DNA from: Hydractinia symbiolongicarpus
Lineage: Eukaryota > Cnidaria > Hydrozoa > Anthoathecata > Hydractiniidae
DNA length: 64,000 nucleotides
Assembly (NCBI RefSeq): GCF_029227915.1
Contig: NC_079877.1
Coordinates: forward strand, 19,803,851-19,867,850
Reading direction: 5' to 3'
Below are positions 11,801 through 22,440 of this stretch, in pieces; position 1 is the stretch's first letter, and every line of letters begins with the position of its first letter. The notes under the pieces are model-generated. The model was not told the DNA's origin, made no database searches, and saw only the letters and a list, made by a program, of their open reading frames with translations. The position numbers and the translations under genes were made by a program.

Positions 11801-14800
11801 CTAGTTTTGTTGAAACTCAAAGATTCTTGGATCATTTTTGATTAAATCTTGCGATGCGGGTTCCCTATCAAAAGCTAAAAAAAAGGAAAAGAGTAAACAT
11901 TCGTCTGCTTTTCCATCCAAGAAACCGCGACGAGATGGTGACATCAGAATGATGTTTTTAAACGGTGCTGTCAGAACCAGACCTACGTGTGAAGACAGTC
12001 GGAAAAAAACAAGCGAAACCAGCTGAAATTATATCTATTGTACTTCATTAAGTAGTTTTTAAACTTGTTTTATTTCTAGAATCATTAGAAAATATAACAC
12101 CTGCTAAAACTAGATATTTGAAACAACTTTCTTGACATTTTAGTCTTATTTTTTCATCTTCAGTACTCAGTTAAAAAAATTAGGCCTACAAGAAGAAAGC
12201 CTCAGACTTTGAAAACAAAGGAAAACAAAAATTTAAAATTTCGCGAATCGAGCAATTTTTTCAAATTTTCGCAGGGACAAATTTTTAAAGGGACATATTT
12301 AATCCCAGCGAAAAATTTATCCCAATAAAGTATAAAGGAACTCTTTAATCTTTATGAAGTAAACTTGGACCAATATTAGGTTGGGTCTTGTGAATAATGT
12401 TTGTTTACCATTTATTAAATGCTCCCTCTAAGAATAACATTTCGCCCAGCAACACATATTTTTCTAAGTCTGAGTCAAAACTGACATTCCTCAAGATTCT
12501 TTAATACTAACCAATTCCTCACCCCATCCACCCCTTCCTCCCCAAAAATCTAGCACAATATACTGATGGTTGCTTTCTCCAAACAAACACCAACACAACA
12601 AACACCACCTGCAAGATTTAAGCTTTCCTTCAAGGTTAAAGCTATCTTGCTATAAACATTAAGGAAATCTTAATCTATTTGCTTTCCTGTAACTATTTGA
12701 ATACTTGTCCATGATCAAGTTCCTGTATCCCTTCTTCTAGGTTGCCTTTGATAAAGAATATGCCAGTTCCATGCTGGAATTGTATAAATATGCTTCTCCA
12801 GCAGAGGATATTGTTGGATGGTATGTCACATGTTTTATACACTTTTTAGTATTAAAAACCAGGGTATATAATCTGATCAACAAGTAACAATTGAAGCTTC
12901 GAGCCCAATCTTGGTGCCAATTTTATCTTTTGGTTTGAATGTTGTGGTTTTTTTACATGTGTCAAATCACAGCCATCAGATAGTCTTACCACCAATCAAT
13001 TTTCAATGGCACCTAAATGTGTGCCTGGAGCTCTTCTACACCTGTATAGCACAGCAGTTGAAGAAGCAACTTAAGTGACACTAAGTTGTTTTTGATTCTG
13101 GAAAAGAATTTACTTTTGCTGATAAGAAAATTCCAGGGAAAAAATACTGACTGACTGACTTATTTTTTCAAGGACTTTAGGTTGTGAACATTTTTGATGA
13201 TAGCCATGGGAGTGCAAGATTAGCAAAAATCGTTTAAAAAAGATATTAGGTGTATTAAACATTTATATTTTGTCATCCCTTCACTCACGACTAAGTATAA
13301 CAATCCATACAGTTATTTAATCTGTTAATGGATGTAGTATTTAAGTAAAGTGTAAGCTCTATCCACTTTATTCAGGTTTGCCACTAGTCACGATGTCACA
13401 GGACATTCAACCCTCATTCATGATTATTACTCCATCGAATGTGCAAACCCAATTCATTTTACGCTGGATACTCAACTTAAAACGGGACACATGACAACAA
13501 AAGCCTATGTCAGGTATATGAAAATTATTTCTATGGAAATATCTAGTTAAATATTTGCTTCAAGACATGCAAAAATTAATAATGGTTTTGTGAGTTGTGT
13601 CTCTGGATTATTTTTTTTTCATGAGATAGCTCTCTAATGGGTGTACCTGGTGGCACGAGAGGAAGTATTTTTACACCAGTGCCATGTGAAATCAAGTCCT
13701 ACGAACCCGAAGCTATTGCAAGTAGGTTGTCGTTTTTCTATATGCTTGTCTCATTTGTTTTGTCTTTTAAACAGACTTCTTTGCAGGCATCAATTTGGGT
13801 TTCTTTGCTTTGTTTAGTTCAAACATTTGCCAGGAATAAGGGTGGTTCAAAAAAACCGACCAGCTTGCTCAGTGGTGTGCAGCATGTTTCAAGGTGAAAT
13901 GTTTGAATATCATCTCATGCTGGTAAAGTCCTATATTCAATCAATTAATTTACTAATTCCTATTGTAGGTCAGCCAACGACTTAGTGGATCGATTAAAGA
14001 ATGTTTTGCAGTATGTAAAAGACGTTATTGTAAGTAGCGTCTAATTTGTCAAATGTGCATGATAGGGTGTGCACCAGGAATGTGAAGAATTATTTTTAGT
14101 TTCAAATATTTAATTGGAACTATTTTTATTCTTACAATATTGTCAGGATTAAATATCAAAATTTTTCTTACAATATTTTTAGTCATTCCATATGCTCGTC
14201 ATTATATTTACAACATTTAGGGTAACGTTCCAATAAGTGAAATTTTAGGCGAAAATAGCTAAAAAATGAAAATGTCTGGAATTTTAGTGAAAAAAAAGTC
14301 AGGAAAATGTTTGTTGAGAATGCGTTTTGTTTTAAAATTCATTACACTGTAAAAATGTCAATATTGTTACATGCTTGTTACAATTGCAGAACGATACAAC
14401 ACCAGCCAATAATGAAGTTGGACAAAAATTGATGGCTATGCTTGGTCAAGTACCGCAGATGGATTCGAAACAAATCGAAAAAATGATGAACAACAATATG
14501 CAGGTATAATTCATCCCGTATCATTTATGGTGGCACACAATTATAAGGGTAGGTTAATGTTGAGGAAAGGAAGAAAACATCAGCTTATTATAAGCCTTGT
14601 ACACAAGGAGAAATCCCACGCTGCCGTGTGATGTATAATGGTTCACTTTGTTTTGAATTTAATCTAAATTTAAATTTAAGCAAATCTATTGTCTTTGTCA
14701 CTTTCAATCGTGCGCACTAATTGAAAACCGCATTTCACTCCAGGTGTTTACATGAAAACCTTGTATGCATTCAGAAGTGAGCTTCACTTTACCTGAAGGG

Positions 14801-15006
14801 ATAAAAAAGCATGTAAACATTCCTAAGAAACACACCATGCACCAAAGTGGCTCAAACCGGTTTGAGTCTACTCCGGGTCTTACATAAACTACATCTTACA
14901 TGTAAAATGTTTTTTCTTTTTTTAGGATTTGTTGATGGTACTGTACTTAGCCAGCCTAACAAAGACACAATTATCTGTTGGGACAAAAATAAACAGCATT
15001 ATATAA
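8886..15006 (+). CDS. EIF3F: Translation initiation factor eIF3 subunit f, copy 2
   Basis: This is a second complete eIF3f gene, mirror image of copy 1. Exons: 8886-9080, 12741-12820, 13376-13513, 13630-13725, 13834-13893, 13969-14029, 14390-14503 and 14926-15006. They total 825 bases including the stop, or 274 residues. Borders are GT-AG. The ATG lies in AAAATGGCG, a good Kozak context. The start codons of copies 1 and 2 are 1772 bp apart, so the two genes are divergent and share a mirror-image upstream region. The last exon (14926-15006) is duplicated in tandem at 16012-16092. The predicted protein matches copies 1 and 3 in every part checked. Confidence 0.92.
10242..12330 (-). mobile_element. 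pogo-like DNA transposon in eIF3f intron 1 (E2)
   Basis: This is the inverted copy of 3625-5757, with the same CTTTA termini and TA flanks. It is shorter only because of the microsatellite (39 bp instead of 83). It contains the transposase remnant on the minus strand at 10577-11286. Confidence 0.85.
11312..11764 (+). mobile_element. tRNA-derived SINE with fold-back tail (E2)
   Basis: This is the clearest reading of the SINE. Box A-like TAGATTAGTGG is at 11325-11335 and box B GGTTCAATTCC at 11368-11378. The body follows, then inverted arms 11476-11597 and 11643-11764, and an ATCT tail at 11761-11799. It also yields a 112-residue open frame (11221-11559) that I regard as chance. Confidence 0.72.
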
Positions 15007-15968
15007 TTTATTAAAAAGCATTCACAAATTTAGGTTTATTCTTTGATGATATGCTTAAAAAAAACTTTTTCCGGTATAGATCTTTTCAGAGGCAATAAAA
15101 GTACGTTACGTTTCGAGCATATAAAGAAGATGCCCGTAGCATTCAACAAGGAAGATAATCGTTTTTAGAAAGTCCCTTATGTAGTTCTTTAGGGGTTCTG
15201 ATAACAGTTTTGGTAGGGATTTCTAATAAGGCCAAAAAAGATAACAAGAACACAATTCTAGCTGTTGAGATGGCTGATTTACTTACATCACTATTAGTTG
15301 CGTATTTTACGATTAGAGTAACAGAACAGTTCAAGTGAAATGTTAAGTCTATCAAAAAACTCGGTATAAAGGTACACTACTTGTAATGTGGGAAGTGGAT
15401 CTTCAGTCTAAGGTCCTAGATGTAGCGGTAGTGGAGGGAATGAGAAATTTTTGAATTTTTCTATTCAAAGTGCATTTATTGAATACGAAAGGAAGTCCCG
15501 GGGGAACGAGATCGTATTTTCTGGTATTTATTGTCGCATATAAAGGCGGTGATGCGATGAGCAAGGAAAAATTTCGATTTTTTCCATATTGTTATTGTTA
15601 GTCTTAATGTGCCAAAATAAAAATGGTAGATCTTTACCATATCACTAAAGGACATCGTTTCGCGTGTAGAGCGATCGGAATTTTAAATTCCGAACATTCC
15701 CACATGTCTGTTTTCATTGGTTGAAACAACATCGATCCTGATAATTTATTGGCTGAAAGATAAGACACTTTTCGTCGTGTCGTATTTTTCTTCGTGGTGT
15801 GGTTTTCTTTGACTCGTAATAGTTCTCGTCGTGTATCTTTCTTCGTGGTGGGGTTCGCAGCGTATTGGTTTTTGTCGTGGCGAATTACTCTTGTTCGTGT
15901 GAACTCATGTTTCGTCGTGCCGTATGTCACTTCGTGGGGTATTTCACTTTGTGGCAAAATAGTTATGC
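14883..15968. repeat. Tandem duplication, unit 1 (1086 bp)
   Basis: This unit is repeated immediately at 15969-17054 with a constant offset of 1086. The unit begins CATAAACTACATC and ends GTTATGC. It holds the last eIF3f exon, its 3' flank and one arm of a fold-back element. The single difference noticed is C at 15498 against G at 16584. Confidence 0.97.
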
Positions 15969-17054
15969 CATAAACTACATCTTACATGTAAAATGTTTTT
16001 TCTTTTTTTAGGATTTGTTGATGGTACTGTACTTAGCCAGCCTAACAAAGACACAATTATCTGTTGGGACAAAAATAAACAGCATTATATAATTTATTAA
16101 AAAGCATTCACAAATTTAGGTTTATTCTTTGATGATATGCTTAAAAAAAACTTTTTCCGGTATAGATCTTTTCAGAGGCAATAAAAGTACGTTACGTTTC
16201 GAGCATATAAAGAAGATGCCCGTAGCATTCAACAAGGAAGATAATCGTTTTTAGAAAGTCCCTTATGTAGTTCTTTAGGGGTTCTGATAACAGTTTTGGT
16301 AGGGATTTCTAATAAGGCCAAAAAAGATAACAAGAACACAATTCTAGCTGTTGAGATGGCTGATTTACTTACATCACTATTAGTTGCGTATTTTACGATT
16401 AGAGTAACAGAACAGTTCAAGTGAAATGTTAAGTCTATCAAAAAACTCGGTATAAAGGTACACTACTTGTAATGTGGGAAGTGGATCTTCAGTCTAAGGT
16501 CCTAGATGTAGCGGTAGTGGAGGGAATGAGAAATTTTTGAATTTTTCTATTCAAAGTGCATTTATTGAATACGAAAGGAAGTCGCGGGGGAACGAGATCG
16601 TATTTTCTGGTATTTATTGTCGCATATAAAGGCGGTGATGCGATGAGCAAGGAAAAATTTCGATTTTTTCCATATTGTTATTGTTAGTCTTAATGTGCCA
16701 AAATAAAAATGGTAGATCTTTACCATATCACTAAAGGACATCGTTTCGCGTGTAGAGCGATCGGAATTTTAAATTCCGAACATTCCCACATGTCTGTTTT
16801 CATTGGTTGAAACAACATCGATCCTGATAATTTATTGGCTGAAAGATAAGACACTTTTCGTCGTGTCGTATTTTTCTTCGTGGTGTGGTTTTCTTTGACT
16901 CGTAATAGTTCTCGTCGTGTATCTTTCTTCGTGGTGGGGTTCGCAGCGTATTGGTTTTTGTCGTGGCGAATTACTCTTGTTCGTGTGAACTCATGTTTCG
17001 TCGTGCCGTATGTCACTTCGTGGGGTATTTCACTTTGTGGCAAAATAGTTATGC
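15969..17054. repeat. Tandem duplication, unit 2 (1086 bp)
   Basis: This is the second copy of 14883-15968. It is also the outer part of inverted repeat 2, pairing with 28497-29582. Confidence 0.97.
16012..16092 (+). pseudogene. Orphan copy of the last eIF3f exon
   Basis: The 27-codon terminal exon of eIF3f, with its AG acceptor and stop codon, is repeated 1086 bp downstream of the one in copy 2. It has no upstream exons of its own. It could serve as an alternative terminal exon giving the same protein, so it is more likely redundant than harmful. Confidence 0.8.
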
Positions 17055-17583
17055 TTTTTTTAACACGGAATTACTAATTTCTTGAAGCTGTTATTTTTGT
17101 CATTTTTTTTAATAAACCATACATTCTTAGCTATAGATTTAGCTAGCTATACATATTAGCATGCCATAATCTATTATCTATTTTGTAGTTTAAATGGATT
17201 CTGATGAAAATATCAAAGATCAAGTAAACTAACTACACAAACATAAATTATTACATAAAACTCTTACACAATACATGATATTTCTTTATAATCACAAATG
17301 TAATACTAACTTGAAAATAGAATATAATTTTTAGCACTAAAAATTTTGTTTATTTTACCGCACTTTATTCATGTGACTTGGATTTCTTGTGAGCGCTACA
17401 TAAATTAAGTAATTTTGTGTTAAAAAAGCATAAAAATGTTTCACTACGAAGTGAAATACCCCGCAAAGTGAAAAACGCCGCGACTAACACAAATACGTTT
17501 TGACGAAACGTAAAACCACCCCACAAAGAAAGATACAATGTGACAAAAACCACACCATGAAGAAAAATATGACACGACGAAAA
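16856..17583. mobile_element. Fold-back element with CGACGAAA sub-repeats
   Basis: The left arm (about 16856-17085) begins CTTTTCGTCGTGTCG, and the right arm (about 17396-17583) ends with the complement, ACACGACGAAAAG. Both arms consist of degenerate sub-repeats built on CACGACGAAA and GTGAAATACCCC. The loop of about 300 bp is AT-rich. No gene is visible, so it is best described as a non-autonomous fold-back element. The inverse copy is at 27968-28695. The first 200 bases of the window are one arm of it. Confidence 0.65.
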
Positions 17584-17843
17584 GCATTTACGACGCGACG
17601 AAAACCATATACAAATATTGTCGCACCTTAACTAAAGCTTTAAATGATAACATGTGCTGATAACTTAGCGTACTGCTCATTCCACACTTTGAACATTTTA
17701 AAGGAATAAAGCGGGCAAAAAAGTAGTTTTTGAATCAAATGTTATAACTTCGTTTAAGACCGAATAAACTGTAAAATGGTAAGTTCAGCCGCGGCACAAC
17801 CTTTGATTTTTCGTCGTGGTTACTAATTGAAGTCATAACCAAA

Positions 17844-17993
17844 TCAAGGGTATTTCAAACCATCTGCGCTTTCGCGCGCAGATGGAACAATTATTATATC
17901 AAACGTTTTTCCTTGAACCTTGTGAACAGTATAGGCCCGTGACAATATTAGTGGGAGTTGCATTCGTTTCATAGTAGGTGAAGTGAGATTATC
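17844..17993 (-). pseudogene. PIF1-like helicase fragment (motif VI)
   Basis: The minus strand encodes about 49 residues including MQLPLILSRAYTVHKVQGKT. This resembles the C-terminal helicase motif of PIF1 and Helitron helicases (LPL..A.A.TVHK.QG.T). It stops soon after and has no upstream helicase domains, so it is a transposon or helicase relic. A hairpin with a 10-bp stem (CCATCTGCGC, loop GCGAAA) overlaps its end at 17860-17885. The mirror copy is at 27558-27707. Confidence 0.55.
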
Positions 17994-19140
17994 AGGGGCG
18001 GATCTAGGATTTTTTTCTGGTTAGGCAAAATTTGACAGATTTTTTGGCAAAGTAATATCAAGTGTTGTGGTGTTGTACAAGGTAAAGCAGGCGATTTGTG
18101 TTTTTATTATAAAAGGAGCTAAAATCTTTTCAAAAGTGAGGCTTTTAGTTATTAAAGATCCTTCCTAGATTAGAAACGAAAGTGTCTTTATAGCCCAATA
18201 AATTAAAGTAACCTCCGTAGTTTAACACTGGTATCCTCGCTAAAACATGCGGATGGAAAGCTCCGTTTGGTAAATTAGACTCGAAACAGGGTTAGCGTTG
18301 CCATAGTTCCTTTGAATGACATACCACACTGCTATCATCTAAGCATCTTTTTTACGTTTTACGCATTTAATACGAGTACAAGTAATCGCCAAGTTACAAA
18401 TTTGGGGAGTTACTTTATTTCAAAATATGCAATAAGTCTAAAAGCTAATAATACAACAAAAAATTACATTACAAGACAATTTTATGAATAGATAGTCAAC
18501 AGCAGTGCAACGTAAAATTATTGTTTGGAAAATTACAGCTTGTGTTAACAACCTGCAAATTCAAAAACAAAAGCAGCATGTGTAAGATAGCAACGCATAA
18601 TAAACGACTACAAAAAGTATATAGTAGTTACCCCTTTATGAAGTTAATATAGTTTAATATTAAGGTTACTGGTGTAGTTTTGCACCAATTTCTATTAAGC
18701 ATTAATTTTATTGTTAAAAAATTTCCACAAAAGTTAAGTAGTTTAATAAGCCAGAAAAGAGTTAGAAATCAGAAAAATAACATCAAAACATTTAACATGT
18801 CTGCATATTATTTACCCTCACATGCCCCTGTCAACTATGTTTAAAAGTATTTTAATAATTTGAAATCTTTAAAAAAGTTTTAGTAACTAGGTCAATTCTG
18901 AAGATTCTCATATAAAAAGCAACATATATACAAATTCTACTCACATGCATAAGTTAACATGACATTTTCATTGGTTTGCAGTCTGTAGCAGAACCTCCTT
19001 TAACATGCAATTCTTGTTTCGATCTGTATCATTTTACGTGAAAATCGTTTCTATCAGTACAAGTTATATTGATATCATATTCATCCATTTGATATATAGA
19101 TATATACCCATTGTTAACAGTTTTCCAATATTATAAGGAT
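17994..19140. other. Non-coding stretch of the inverted-repeat arm
   Basis: This is AT-rich sequence with no convincing gene. It includes a GGGGCGGATCTAGGATTTTT segment of the kind found at repeat ends, but no partner end was identified. The mirror copy is at 26411-27557. Confidence 0.5.
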
Positions 19141-19229
19141 TCATAATGAATCTCCTGTGTTCTTTAATTGATGGTGATTTTCATTGTCAGAAGAATATTC
19201 ATCATGGCTGACATCAATATATCTATTCC
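19141..19229 (-). other. Possible terminal exon of an unknown gene
   Basis: Behind a good acceptor (TTTTGTTTTAG) lie about 28 codons reading NRYIDVSHDEYSSDNENHHQ and onward to a stop. The family is not recognised, and no upstream exon was found. The mirror copy is at 26323-26410 on the plus strand. It could be chance. Confidence 0.22.
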
Positions 19230-19581
19230 TAAAACAAAATTATATATGTTGTATTGGTCAACAAAAAATAAGAAATATTATACAACAAACTTGGACTATT
19301 CTTAGATTAGGTATTGTTTCATTCTTTTGTTTTTAGCAATTTTATCACAATTAAAAGCAGCATGGGAAAGTTAAGGATCTCCTTGTGTTCTTAAAAGTTT
19401 TTAAAATGAGCAGTGGGATGTTATATATAAAATCTACTGTTTAAAAGTTCCAACGAAGTCAAAGTTCTTAGGGACACTCACAATCGAAAAGTATATGCTA
19501 AACATAAATTTGCATTGGGACGAGGTATAATCCTTTGACGTTCAAGTATATCACATACTGTAAACATCGATTTTTAGACAA

Positions 19582-20160
19582 CAGAAAGTATTTTGAACTT
19601 GTTGTCGTCTACCTGCTTAAAAGGAGCACATATCCGAGTGCGTATGATTTCAGGGACTAACAACATTCGAATATTACCTATCTGTAAATCCCCAGGGAAA
19701 GGATCTACAGACCTATTTACATTTAGCTTACACTTTTGCGTTTATGAAAGAGCTGTCCCTTAGCTATCTTACAAGAATTATTCCTTTTCCACACGGACAC
19801 AAAGATACACAGTTGCATAAACGGCTACACGAAGCCTGTGACCTTAAGACAATAACAAAAAACTAACAAATTTCCAACTAATACACATGCAGTTTAGCAA
19901 TACTCTATATGGTAGTGGCTAGATGCAGCGCGACTCAGAACCATCATATTTTTTTCAAATACACTTCATCTCGGAGGTCACCCTCCATCAAAGTTTTTGT
20001 GGAGAAGTTCGAGCGGATAGATGAAACTTAAATTAAATCATCATTTTATCTTTTTTTTTTAAAAAAAAGTATGTAAAATGTAAATAAAAAAACAATATAT
20101 AAAAAACGCTTAGTAAAATCATAATGATAAGAAAGAGAAATACACTGTTTTAAATAAACA
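19582..20160. other. Unique sequence between repeat arm and MULE gene
   Basis: No gene seen. This is probably the 3' flank or 3' untranslated part of the MULE element. It occurs only once in the window. Confidence 0.45.
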
Positions 20161-22440
20161 TTAACACTTTCCACACTTCCATTTAACAGCCTCGTCATCG
20201 TTTTTAAATACTTTTAAAGGAATGGACACACACTTTCTGTGATACCATTCCTCGCATTTACTGCAAAAAGCCATGAACATGAGCTACGGCAAAAACTCCA
20301 CAATCAATAGAGTTTTTTTGTTGATGGACAGGAGAAATGTTAACAGATAAGGTGCTTTCTGAAGTGAATGCGATATCGGCTATCTGCTTCCATACCGCTT
20401 CAGCAATTCTTCCAGCAAGTGAGTCGCAATAATATATCTAAGTTAAGAAGAATAAAGAAACGTCTGCAATCCTTCTGGGGAAGTGATTGTTTTTCATTCT
20501 ATTTTTTTTTCATAATAGTTGAGAACGTTAGACCAAACAGAACAGTAGTAGCAAGTTGGTTCTAAGCATAAAATTTGCTCACCTCTTTATCATCCAAGGA
20601 AAACACAGCAGTCCAGTGATCTGCATGAAATAGTATCTGTGCAAAATTTTCTTTGTGATGACTGAACCATCCCTTTTCACCAGAATCGGTATCTTCGAAC
20701 CCGTTCACTAAAGGGAACTGCAACTTCAATATTTTCTGGCATAAATTGATTGCATCATCTCGCAGTCTATGACCATTTAAAATATCATTCTTGATTTCTT
20801 CTGACATTCTTGCTGACATCCTGCATCTTTCTCTTCGATTTCTGTTTGGCGGAACGAAATGCGTTTCTACAAGATCATGATCAGTAGAACCAGCGGTCAC
20901 CTGTTCATCATGAACCGCTCTATCTTGTAAATCACATACAACCGTTGTCTTTACACCGACAGTATTCTTATCTGTGATGAAAATCTTTGCCCTGTAAAGT
21001 TGACGCATCATCTTGGCCCTCTGACCAATTCTATGTGAGTATGGGAGTTTTTTGTTTATCGAAAATGACTTTTTAAACTTTTTCGGAGCAATTGATGGTC
21101 TGGAGATAGATGCACTGGCTCTCCTTTTCAAATTAGGCGAACTTTGTATTAAATTTGCCTTTTGTGCTGTTTGAAGAGTTGTTTTTGCGGAATTCAATAA
21201 TGCTGTAATTTCAGTGGTGTATGATCTCAACAGCTCCTCGTCCTTCACAAGATATGTTAAGTTGTAAAATTCTTTTAATTTTACTCTCAAACTTATTTGA
21301 CTTTCTTTGAGACTGTTTCTGTATGTGTGTATATTATGATTAGCTGTAATAATCACAGGGGTCTCAAATTTACTTACTTTACTACTATAATCATTCTCCT
21401 GCTGCGGTACGTCTGTATGTTCGGTACTGTCCATTGGTGTTGGCGACTTGGTTGTTAGCGGCGAGTTTTCTGTTGGTGAAGAGTTGGTTGTTATTGTGAT
21501 AGTAGATGTGCATTGAAATAACTCTTCATCCAGGGTTGTCCAGACATGTTTGGAAAAGAGTGGTGATAAATCTTCGAATTGTCTTTTACCAGATTTTATA
21601 ACACTGCAGAAATGTTTGCAGAGCATGCGATTACGTTTGAAGTCCGGACAAGTGCAGCTACATGTTGTGTTTTCGTCACCGAAATCTACTCGATAGGTTT
21701 TCTTCTCGACAGTATATTGCACAGAGCTTTGCACTGTAAAAACGCTGTTACTTACATGACATACTGATTCGACCATTTCTTGATCCACAGCCCCCTGACG
21801 AGCCAAGATGTGGTTGACGATATTCTTTGGCCGATTTTCTAAATAAGCCGGCAATCCAGTAACGTACTTTTTGTGTTTATTCGAGTAGCGTACGTTCAAT
21901 TCCACATATCGGTTATACAAATCTGGCAAGAAATCATCAATGACGACAGTCAGCATTTCGCTTAAAGAACACTTTCTATAATCATTTAGCTGTTCAGATT
22001 TCAGTTCTCGATTCAATCTCTCTGTCCCGTTGTTAGTATTTGTTAACATTAAGTCAATTGGTCTGTAGTAAACAGCCCATCTTTTGATTTCTGGTCGCCA
22101 CGTGTTCGAAAACCAATTGCGCAATTTTCCTGTGTACCGTTCCCACCGCATAAAATCCGATAAAGCTGTTTCTATTTCATTTTTTTCGGATGCGTGATCA
22201 ATGCGTCTTAAACGGACTTTCACATCGTCGGCGTACGCAGCCACACCGTTGTCTGCTTTCGACGTCCATCGTGTCCATGCTTGCTCACGATGGAAATCAC
22301 AGAGGAATACACTTGTTCCAGGAAAGACCTCTTCCAGAGCTGTGATTTCTTTTTCGTCAAAATCGACCATACAGTATTTCGGCCGTACATTTGGTGACCA
22401 GGATTGTAAAATTTTCGGGCCTTTTTTAATCATTTCTTTT
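20161..22440 (-). pseudogene. MULE transposase with Ulp1 protease and PHD finger, 5'-truncated
   Basis: The main exon (22440-20583) encodes a Mutator-like transposase: VDFDEKEITALEEVFPG with a catalytic Asp, LCDFHREQAW, and a SWIM zinc motif CSCTCPDF..CKHFC near 21650. It ends in the start of a Ulp1/C48 cysteine protease (ADHWTAVFSLDDKE, the catalytic His region), followed by a clear donor GAG|GTGAGC. After an intron (20582-20438), the next exon resumes in frame with IYYCDSLAGRI and then HQQKNSIDCGVFA, the Ulp1 Gln/Cys active site, and stops at 20258. One frame over, 20272-20161 encodes a partial PHD finger (CSKCEEWYHRKC...WKCGKC) lacking its first Cys pair, so a deletion or frameshift lies between. 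The N-terminal DNA-binding part and first catalytic Asp are cut off at 22440 by the junction with the TBL1 copy. Confidence 0.8.

Larger units (their letters stand above)
8096..15954. repeat. Palindrome 1, right arm (eIF3f unit E2)
   Basis: This is the reverse complement of 1-7904. The microsatellite in this arm is 44 bp shorter than in the left arm, and the homopolymer at 8221 has 12 T against 13 A in the left arm. No other difference was noticed in the stretches compared. The spacer 7905-8095 is not palindromic. Positions 7905-8080 continue unit E1 (as in 36379-36554), and 8081-8095 is 15 bp of filler of unknown origin. Confidence 0.97.
15969..19581. repeat. Inverted repeat 2, left arm
   Basis: This is the reverse complement of 25970-29582; paired positions sum to 45551. 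The loop is 6388 bp and contains the MULE gene and the partial TBL1 copy. The outer boundary coincides exactly with the start of tandem unit 2. Confidence 0.96.

Noticed and set aside
1-17054. CRISPR array or phage-type repeats
   Set aside because: The repeats are large duplications, microsatellites and transposon ends in intron-containing eukaryotic DNA.
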